Source: Turritopsis dohrnii
Lineage: Eukaryota > Cnidaria > Hydrozoa > Anthoathecata > Oceaniidae
DNA length: 64,000 nucleotides
NCBI GenBank assembly: GCA_027922465.2
Contig: BQMF02000002.1
Span: 2,046,001-2,110,000, forward strand
Direction: 5' to 3'
Shown here: positions 55,801-64,000 of the stretch, in pieces
Numbering within the stretch: position 1 is the first letter of the stretch
How the letters are laid out: each line of letters starts with the position of its first letter
Program-made: the position numbers and the translations under genes
Notes under the pieces: model-generated
What the model saw: only the letters and a program-made list of their open reading frames with translations
Told to the model about the DNA's origin: nothing
Database searches by the model: none

Positions 55801-58800
55801 AACACACAGTACTGATACCTTATGGTTTGAACATGACTAGAAACAGAGGTGGGCTGATATATTATCGGGAGTCTCAGGATTCCAAACTATTGTACCAAGC
55901 AACAACGCAAATTAACAAATTTAGTGTTTTCAAGTTCAAAGGAGCAAGTAAAATGATTATAATCACATTTAAAAATCTATCTTATATAACAGCACCCAGC
56001 AGAAAACATGACTTTCAAGTAATATTGGTAACAAATTCAACATTTACATATGGCATAATGCTTCACCAGCGTTTAGATATGTATGGGGCAGTTGTTGGAT
56101 TTTCTGATGGCTTTTGTACTGGAAAATGGTTGAACGATTCCATAAACAGTAGGACAATGCAATCGTCAACAAATATCGGTGAAGGAGGTGTTCATGTTGT
56201 TCCATTGACAAGTGTCACTTGTGTGCAAAATGGAACAGGTAAAATTACTACCAAATTTCTTTGGCATAAATATTTTTGAAAATGATTGACTGTAATGGTT
56301 ATCATAAATAAGAATGATTTCAGAATGTCACTGGTTTTTCGTACATGTTTGTAATGAGTTTTTTTTATTAAGTAAGGTTAAGTATGGCAAAAATATTGTA
56401 TGACTAATGAGGTTTTAAACTGACAGAATCTATTTATTTATGACGAATATTTACACAGGATGTCCATTTCAACAAAAGCTGGTATCAAGTGGGTCCTGTA
56501 TATAAAAGTTTAAAAAATCTTTATCCTACAATAAAATCATATAAAATCTAAAAAATCAAAGCAAATTAAACAAAGCAATTAGGCAGTCACAGTAACAACA
56601 CTTAATTCTAAAATCGTACGAACTCTTACGAGGGAAGTGTATTTTGAAGAACCACAGCAAACAGTCTACTTGATTAACTAGGCGTGTCACTTCACATATG
56701 GTAAATCTCGGATAGAGGATCTAGTCTCCTTGTATTTCTGGATCAAGTTAAAAACCCGAAGGATGGACTAAGTAATACCAAAGACGACTCACACAAAGTG
56801 TTCCTTCAACTTCCCACAAAAAGCTGAAAAAGCTTCTGCTTTCCTTATTTCTAATGGTAAATCGTTATATATCTTGTAGCACATATAGAAGGCTGACTTC
56901 TGCGCAAATTAAAGGCCTCCTTTTGGAGGCTTCAATAAGGCGTTTGCGTTCCTTGTATTTCTACCATGCATGTTTATGTTAAAATAATTTTTGAAATTGT
57001 CGCAAGTTTCTCCATTTAAACATTGGCGGACAAACTTTGATGCACGCCGTTTTTTAAATGAAGATACCGTCACAACTTCAACATCGCATGACCCTCCAAT
57101 AATTTTTCTGGCACGTTCAGTCAATGTTTATATTGATGCTAATGCATTAATTTCTTCAATTAATTAGATCTATATTCTTTTGGGAAAGATGCTGGTGATG
57201 ATGTGATACAAATATTTTATACTAGTAAGAATGAAAAGAAAGTCATCCTCAATCAGCCTTTTCTTTTTTTTTCTTCATTCACAGATGAGGTATATGTAAG
57301 TAATTTTACATAATCTGATGTAATTGTATATTTGAGTGTCATGTAAGGAATACGCTCTAAAAAAATGTGTTTCAAAAATTCTTTTTAGATTTCAACGTCA
57401 GGGATAATCGGGTTGAGTCTACCCACCACTGTATTTGACGAGACTTTATCATATGATGGAACATTTTTGTACCTTTATTTTGATGGGTCGTCTTATGTTA
57501 ATAGTTTTGATTCGGCCATGTATTACAGAGAAACAACTAACATTGAAATTCTAGTGAAAGCTAAAGGTGACATCAATCTTTACGACTCATCACTTGACTT
57601 TGAACCCGTCCATGCATTAATCTTTACATACTTCAATACAAGAAAATATTCCAATCAAGATAACTTTCTAGACGATTCAAATGTATATCAAGCGGTACTT
57701 GTTTCAGATGGAAATAAAACGTTTGTTATATTAAGCTACCCAAAACTTTATCTGAGCTATAATATTGCAGGATTTACTGAAACCTTCTGTGGAAAAAAAA
57801 GATTTAATAAACCTCTTGATGCAACACAGCTGTCCTATAATTCAAATATTGGCATTCCTGGGCGACACGTGCATTTGTTGACTGGAAATTGTAGATATAG
57901 TGGTACGGTATATAATACTTTTTATACTTTTTTGATATATTGATAATTTTAATTTAGAAAGAAATGAAGCACTTTTAATACATCAATAATGTGAAACTAA
58001 TTTAAATTAACTAGTTTTTAGCCCACATAAATTACTTGATTAGTGACAGGAATACATTTACCATTCTGGTATATAGTAAGGGGTAATTTGGGAAAGGGTG
58101 GGGACATTGGGGACAATAATGTACTTACTTCATGTACCTTTATTTCAGGGCTTTTCTCATTTGGGGAAGGTGTTGGTGATGAAGTAATCAATCATAATGA
58201 TAGATTTGAGAAGATGTTATTCACAAGCCCTATGATTATTACTGGAGAGCCAAAAACACATATATATGTATGTCTGCATATTTGCTGTGATAGCAAGTGA
58301 CAGTACTATGAAACCATTTATTTTCCACATTATTTAGATAAATGTGAATGGTTTTATATCAGAAGATTATGGAATTATAGCTCCGATCATAACAATTCCA
58401 TCGCAGTATAATGTTATTGTTGCGTATAACATTGATCTAGATACAACCAATGGTGGTTTCATTTATTATAGGGAAACTAATGACAAGGACATCTTGCAGA
58501 AGTTAAGTTCTGATATTTCAGTTGCTTTTCGTGAAGAGTTTGTTTGCAAACGAGCAGTTGTAATCAGTTATATAGATGTTCCTGCTCGAGAAAACTCTAC
58601 TGCAAAACATACCATGCAGTTGGTACTGGCTACAGATGAAGAGAAAACGTTTGTAGTATGGATTTATAAACAACTTGATAAGCTGGATGGTGTTGCTGGT
58701 TTTTCTATCAATGAATGCAAATCAAAACTCATGAAGCTATCAACTGACAGAAATCTATTGGTTAAAGAAAGTAATGTTGGTGTACGAGGAATGTTCATTC

Positions 58801-61800
58801 ACAGATTGAATTGGAAGAGCTGTATGGGGAAAACAAGTTAGTTTTAGATTTGATCAAAAGAAGAATCTAGATAATTTTGAAGTGCTAGTTTTTTTCGTTA
58901 ATGTTAGGTTGTCAACAGGTACTTTTCCCATTCAGTATAATTTTTTCTCCATAGTTCTGATAATGAAGGATGAAATTATAATGATATTCTAAGATAACAT
59001 TGCATGTTCACGGGGCTGTTGCAATTTCATCTACAGTTAGAGATGGTACCATCAGGAGACTTTCACTAGTAAAAATAATGGTCACCACAATAATGAGTAA
59101 TGTTATTGCTAAGTAATGACTAAATTGTTTTTGTTTAGGATTCTATCCTTGGGGATTGACGGCTGGAGATTTCAATTTTAACATAGATGACGCTCTAATG
59201 CCATTAAAAAAATCCATGCGTTTATTTTTGGATAAAAGAAATTATGTCTATGTATGTATGTTTGAATATGACTGTGTTATGATGAATTTAATAGAAAGAA
59301 TCAAGTGAAATGTTAAGTGATTATTTTTTAATATTGATTCAAGAACTACACTTAAGTTAAAGCTTTGTAATTTTTAATAAATAAATTTTTATTCTTTTAA
59401 AATAATATGCATTAGTATATTCAAGATTTTTGCTGCAAAAGACATAGGTACTCGTAGAAGATCATTTCAATATTTTCTTTGAATAGTGTATTTTGTTATG
59501 AACATTGATTCAACACAACCTTATATGTGATGATTCTCCATACAAAATACTTTCATTAAGCGTATTTCTTTTCAACTGAAAAGTTTTCATTTTCATTTTT
59601 ATTTTTCAGTAGAGTCCAGAGTAGTTCATGCTAAATAACGTGTCAGAAAAAACTGCCTACAGTTAATTGAATGTAGACACTTTGAAGTTCCCTTGAAAGA
59701 AAAATTTATGGTCTCACTAATTGTTTCTTTTGTGTATATATTAATTATAGATTTCCAGATTTGGCAATGTTGTAGTAGATAGATTCCAGTACGTTACAAG
59801 TGTCAATATCCCACACAAATATACAATTTTATCGGCATACACAAAAAACCATTGTTTTAAATGTTGGAATACTACAGTTGTCTACTACAGGGAAGTTTTC
59901 GACCTAGACATTTTGTCAGATGTAAGTATTGCTGTTCAATCGTATTCCAATTCCTCGTTTACTGGAACACATGCCATTATTGCTACATGGGTGAATGTGG
60001 GTGAGAAACCAAACACATTTCAGGCTGTTATAATCACAGATGACAGCAAAACTTATACAGTATTGACTTACACAAAGCTCAGAGAAAGTTATGCTGATGC
60101 AGCTTCATCAGATATTGGTTGTCCGTCCTCTGCAAAAGTATTCATAGAACCAGAACGAAGTGACGAACTGGAACACACATCAAATATTGGTGTGAAAGGA
60201 AGACATGTTTTTTTACTCACAGGAGATTGTGATCATGCAGGTCAGATATATTTTTAAAGGTCGTTCATGTCATAATTTTCGGAATAGTTTTTCATTTTGC
60301 ATCTTGAGCCCCACAAGTTGTTAGACCCTATGCATATTCAGCAGTTAAGGATTCATACCAATTTCAATTATCACCTATATTATAAAGATTTATTTTTCTG
60401 CTTATTAGGAGAAACATTGCCTATAAAGGTGTGTTTGTTTTATTAAAATCGTACTTTTTTCATGTATCTGTATTTAGCAACCATCATTTTCTAAATGTTA
60501 CATTCATGTAAATTTGTGCCTGAAATCTAACTAATAACAGGTACTGTTTCCCTGTAGAACTGTACCCATTTGGTAAAGATTCAGGCGATACCATGATGAA
60601 ATCTGGAAATGATATTGTGGAGCATTTAGTTCTTCAAAACTCCATGAAGTTGTTTTCTAATCCAACCAAGGATGTTTTTGTAAGATATCACATCCGATTT
60701 TTTTTATATTTCCATCTAGATAGTACAAGAATTTTGAATAAAAATACTTTTTCTTTTGAAAAGGAACCATTTTCACGTGGCAACTTTGATATGATTGACT
60801 GAATTGCAGTGTATCACTACTTTATTTCTCTGACATAGGTTAGCGTAAATGGTCATATATCTGTCAACAAACCAGTCCATGATACCAATATTGTGCTACC
60901 TCATAAAGAACTTATTTTGGTTCCATATGGTCTTGATTTGGATATAACCACTATGGGTAGCATTTATTACCGTGAAGACTTTACTGGAGGAATATTGTAT
61001 AAAGCAAGTCAGGATGTTGAAAAATACCTTGGGTTTAGTCTAAATCTTACCAATGCTGTTATAGTTACTTATCTTGATGTCCCGTTAAAAGGCTCTCCAT
61101 TACTTAAACATACTTTCCAAGTGGTGATTGTCTCTGATGGTATATACTCAGTCGCCATATTTAATTACATTCGACTTGATAGTTCAGGAGCAGTAGTTGG
61201 GTTTTCAAATGGGTTATGCAGACATTCAAAAATTAAAGGTTCTACTCGAAGTGATGAAATGACATCATTAACTAATGTGGACATTATGGGACGATATGTA
61301 GCAAGAATATCAAGTCATTTTTGTGAGGGGTCTCGTCCAGGTATTCATGTTTCTCATTTTAATCAATACCTCTGTAGAAGAAAATTACTTTAATGAATGA
61401 TGGTTATGCATCACTACATGTTTTTTATTTTAATTTAATTTTTTAATTTATCAAAGTTCATTTTTTTTACATCATTCCATGATTAAGCTAGACAGCTAAT
61501 CTTCATCAATGTATGAAAATATGAAAGTTTCTCCATGTAAAATTCCTTATGCTTTTGAAACCTAATTTTCTTAATTGACTATAAAGTGTCAAAGATTTTG
61601 TTTTTTTTATTTTTCTTGATATTTTATCTGTTGAGTTAAATCTTTTCTGTCATTATTGTTTAGTGTAACAAGATATCATGGATATTGTTTTATCGCTTTG
61701 ATTACTGAAAATATGCAATGTTATTTTTTGTTTTTTAGAGCCATATCCTTTTGGTGTAAAAAATGGAGACATTGTTGCATTATCTTCATTTAACCGATTC

Positions 61801-64000
61801 TATTTGTCCAAACCATTCATGTTCTTTTCCACTCCTGTATGGGAGATTTTAGTATGTTTTAATTTCTGTCAATTTATTTACATTGTGAAAGTCATTAATT
61901 TTTATATTCGTTAGATACAGTGTGTCTCAGAATGTTTTATTCACAAACTTTCGATGCTTTTTATTCAAAAATTATTTGTCAAATTTTTGCGATTTATGTA
62001 CCATACGAAAGCTCTTTTCAAGCTCTTTCTCAAAATATAAGATTTAAAGTAAAATGATAATTCTTCCGAAAGTTATTGAGGAAAATATCATGGTTTCAGA
62101 TCATTAATTCGTTAAAGATCAATTAACATAATACAGTGTGTCCCAGAGAATTTCGGTCTGAGATTTTAACAACCTATAACGTTTCACACATATATCAGAT
62201 TTTAGAGATTTTTAGATCATTCGATAGCATTTCTTTCAAGGATTTTAAAAACCTTTATTTTAAATAATTTAGTCCAACACCTTTGTAGTAAAAAGGATTT
62301 CTTTAAACTGTCACGGTCATTAACTCCTTAATGGTTAATAAAAGTAAGTTTTCACGTGCGATTGTTCTTTTGTTTATTAAGAACATGTCATGGTGTTATT
62401 GAACACACTAAAATTATAATCTCATCACAAAGTTAAAAATTGTGAGACGGGGGCTTCTACAAAATATTTTGGACATCATTATGAGCAATCTTTAGTTGCT
62501 ACAAAAACTTTTATCCACTGAGATCCAGAGTCTATCAGAGTTGAGAAGTAAAATTGTTGACGCAGCAAATAATCTTAGACAAAATAAAAATTTTATTCGC
62601 CATGACAGCAAGAGCAAATCGCCGTGTCCAGAGAAACGGGGGACATGTTAAGACAGCTTAAAGTTTTGTTTTTAATGACTCTTGTGTTTTACAGTCACTT
62701 GACTTTGATATTAGTTAGTTTAAGCAAAGAAGCGTTATCAAGAGGTGGTGATAAGAAAACAATTGATTTCTTCATACATAATTAATGAGGCTCAGAGGAA
62801 AGCCCATCTTACCGCGTCTTAATATAAATTGGCGTTAGAAATCTGGTTTTTTACAGCCGCTTGTAAAACATGCGTAATATAAATAATTTATGCAATGAAA
62901 CTTTTTAATAAGTAGTTTAAACTTTCTTGCTTACGTAAGTTTGAAAGAAAATAATGAAGTAAAAAATTTAAAGTAAAAAATGGCTATGTTTTTAAAATTA
63001 CAGGTGATAGAGATCACGCTATCACCTTTTATTCTAACCACCTCATGTAACGCATCATTGCTTAAACTCACTATTGTTTTTGATAATGACCTTTGATAGC
63101 TGTTATTGAAAGATGTGTTAATTATCCATTAAGAAGATAATTGGATTTGTTCATGGTAAAATCCTTAATTGTTTCCAAACTAAAAGGTTTTGGAGAACAA
63201 AATGTATATTTTTAAAATCTATGTATAAAATTCTATCGAATGGTGCAGCAATTGTTGAAATCTGATATATGTGTGAAAAATTATGAGCTGTTAAAATCTC
63301 AGACCGAAATTCTCTGGGACACACTGTACTGTAACTAAATTAAATGCGTTGAATCTGTTAATGTTACTTTTGTGCCTTCAAAACCCATAGCGTGTTAGTT
63401 GAAAAACTGAAACTAAAAACAATTGTTTATTTAATTTTGAGGTTAAGATCGTCTTATTGTGTTTGTAAACTTGTTGTATTGTTACAAGCGTTAATTGATC
63501 TTTAACAAATTAATGATCTGAAACCATGATATTTTCCTCAATAACTTTCGGAAGAATTATCATTTTGCTACAAATTTTATATTTTGCGAAAGAACTTGAA
63601 AAGAGCTTTCATATGGTAAATAAATCGCAAAAATTCGACAAATAATTTTTGAATAAAAAGCATTGAAAGTTTGTGGATAAAACATTCTGAGACACACTGT
63701 ATGTGAAAACTTTGACTGAATTCTAGATTATCGAAAGGGGATTTGTGACAATTGATCTATATTATCAAGAAATAATCACCTTGCGACATACTTCTGCATT
63801 GTTCGCTGTGTATAGCAATGAATTATCAACACGAAGATATGGTTCAGTCTACTATAGAGATATTTACGATTCATCTGAATTGACGGTATTTTCTGAAGAT
63901 ATTGGGTTGCATTACAATATTTCTTTCACTGTTTCATATGCAATTCTTGTTACTTACTATGATGTTAGACTATACTCTTCAACAAAATACAAGCATAACT
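49762..64000 (+). CDS. Gene B: second NIDO receptor tyrosine kinase (5' part)
   Basis: Tandem paralogue of gene A, cut by the window end. Nineteen exons are visible (5458 nt, about 1819 codons), each matching gene A exons 1-19 in order and phase. Lengths are the same except exon 5 (544 against 526), exon 6 (140 against 137) and exon 12 (119 against 122), all differing by multiples of three. No stops or frameshifts. It codes for a signal peptide and NIDO modules 1-8 plus most of module 9. The FN3, transmembrane and kinase parts should lie downstream; that is inferred from gene A. Confidence 0.9.
49817..51626. other. Gene B intron 1 with an internal duplication
   Basis: 1.8 kb. Sequence around 49900-50130 recurs, diverged, at about 50860-51320 (shared AATTGAGTTAATTRAGTGG and CACTGTCAGCYATG blocks). 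A SINE has inserted in the second copy. 50560-50780 has TTAATCCACGCGAAA blocks like those of the intron 13 MITE of gene A. Confidence 0.5.
50943..51235 (-). mobile_element. tRNA-derived SINE
   Basis: On the - strand the head reads GCGATTGTGCAGTGGTTAG, like a tRNA 5' half with an A box. About 35 nt later comes ACCCGAGTCCAG, a fair B box match. The 3' tail is a (TTAC)n-like repeat (GTAAGTAAGTGAGTAAGCAA on the + strand). TACTGT on both sides may be a short target duplication. About 290 bp. Confidence 0.62.
51627..52449 (+). CDS. Gene B NIDO module 1 (exons 2-3)
   Basis: Exons 51627-51745 and 51984-52449. [46 protein letters not shown]. Clear orthologue of gene A module 1, with the same exon lengths (119 and 466). 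Confidence 0.9.
52750..53260. mobile_element. Helitron-type relic in gene B intron 3
   Basis: Carries TCACTCTCTAAAATAAAAGT and GGGATTGTTTCGCTACGATC blocks shared with the intron 3 Helitrons of gene A, but the CTAG and hairpin ends are not preserved. Degraded. Confidence 0.5.
53396..54338 (+). CDS. Gene B NIDO module 2 (exons 4-5)
   Basis: Exons 53396-53514 and 53795-54338. Same divergent form as gene A ([13 protein letters not shown]). Exon 5 is six codons longer, near KMNGISSKVKG. Confidence 0.88.
54524..55325 (+). CDS. Gene B NIDO module 3 (exons 6-7), cysteine-rich
   Basis: Exons 54524-54663 and 54812-55325. Keeps the extra cysteines (FTNCG, RFCFE, RPCGISC, GCENC, VPTCD) and restores GDIYYRV, where gene A has GSVYSRV. 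Exon 6 is one codon longer than in gene A. Confidence 0.88.
55422..56238 (+). CDS. Gene B NIDO module 4 (exons 8-9)
   Basis: Exons 55422-55543 and 55734-56238. The long exon differs from gene A at only about six residues from [20 protein letters not shown] onward. The Helitrons of gene A intron 8 are absent, leaving a 190-bp intron. Confidence 0.9.
56450..57124 (-). mobile_element. LINE 3' fragment in gene B intron 9
   Basis: On the - strand a short open frame (57124-56909) reads NYFNINMHGRNTRNANALLK then PPKGG. Frameshifted downstream pieces include YKIYNDLPLEIRKAE, typical of the C-terminal end of CR1/jockey-like reverse transcriptases. 5'-truncated and decayed. Gene A intron 9 lacks it. 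Confidence 0.6.
57168..57902 (+). CDS. Gene B NIDO module 5 (exons 10-11)
   Basis: Exons 57168-57295 and 57389-57902. [51 protein letters not shown]. Lengths equal gene A. Confidence 0.9.
58149..58836 (+). CDS. Gene B NIDO module 6 (exons 12-13)
   Basis: Exons 58149-58267 and 58338-58836. [40 protein letters not shown]. Exon 12 is one codon shorter than in gene A. Confidence 0.9.
59139..60240 (+). CDS. Gene B NIDO module 7 (exons 14-15)
   Basis: Exons 59139-59251 and 59751-60240. [38 protein letters not shown]. Same altered late segment as gene A module 7. Confidence 0.89.
60558..61340 (+). CDS. Gene B NIDO module 8 (exons 16-17)
   Basis: Exons 60558-60679 and 60839-61340. [49 protein letters not shown]. 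Close match to gene A. Confidence 0.9.
61739..64000 (+). CDS. Gene B NIDO module 9 (exons 18-19), cut by window end
   Basis: Exon 18, 61739-61851 (EPYPFGVKNGD...), and exon 19 from 63727 (IIERGFVTIDLYYQE..., YGSVYYRDI) running past 64000. The intervening intron is enlarged by a nested MITE. Confidence 0.88.
61918..63699. mobile_element. Outer MITE with long inverted repeats (gene B intron 18)
   Basis: CAGTGTGTCTCAGAATG...CATTCTGAGACACACTG flanked by TA. The inverted repeats extend about 200 bp inward (TTCGGAAGAATTATCATTTT, TTAATGATCTGAAACCATGA). Most of its interior is a second element. Confidence 0.85.
62136..63326. mobile_element. Inner MITE nested in the outer one
   Basis: CAGTGTGTCCCAGAGAATTT...AAATTCTCTGGGACACACTG flanked by TA. 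The inverted repeats extend about 100 bp (GTCTGAGATTTTAACA, CACACATATATCAGATTT). Interior non-coding. Terminal bases match the outer element, so both likely use the same or a related transposase. Confidence 0.83.

Overview
This is eukaryotic (animal) DNA. It is AT-rich, has GT-AG introns, and holds many Helitrons, MITEs and 5'-truncated LINEs. The repeat types and a multidomain receptor tyrosine kinase (RTK) gene suggest an early-branching metazoan, most likely a cnidarian and possibly a hydrozoan. That assignment is inferred from memory of repeat families and was not tested.

The main content is a tandem array of paralogous genes on the + strand, each encoding a very large NIDO-domain RTK. 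Gene A (12173-49057) can be read completely. I place 34 exons whose lengths sum to 9621 nt, an uninterrupted frame of 3206 codons plus stop. The protein has a signal peptide, twelve tandem NIDO (nidogen extracellular) modules, two fibronectin-III-like domains, one transmembrane helix, an intact tyrosine kinase with an FGFR/VEGFR-like activation segment, and a tyrosine-containing tail. Every NIDO module uses two exons: a short one (113-140 nt) and a long one (466-544 nt). Modules are bounded by phase-1 introns and split by a phase-0 intron. Gene B starts at 49762, only about 700 bp after the gene A stop. It is colinear with gene A exon by exon through exon 19, where the window ends, and is also open. 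A third copy (gene 0) survives only as a wreck at 9782-10298: the end of a module-1 exon joined to a degenerate last exon. Its 3' flank is split by a LINE.

Layout: 1-4785, inverted pair of dead reverse-transcriptase elements with a GC-rich MITE. 4786-7821, intergenic DNA with two identical 195-bp MITEs and a foldback built of TGACGTGT boxes. 7822-9645, 5' half of an autonomous Helitron with a broken Rep/helicase-like gene. 9782-11503, gene 0 remnant with a LINE. 12173-49057, gene A, whose introns hold head-to-tail Helitrons, a Ulp1/PHD transposon gene relic, a palindrome array, a Tc1/mariner-type transposase relic and several MITEs. 49762-64000, gene B, with a tRNA-like SINE, a LINE fragment and a MITE nested in a MITE.

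The receptors probably act at the cell surface. NIDO and FN3 domains usually occur in matrix or adhesion proteins, so a matrix- or cell-contact-sensing RTK is plausible; the ligand is unknown. All coordinates come from reading splice signals and frames by eye; no transcript or database evidence was available.
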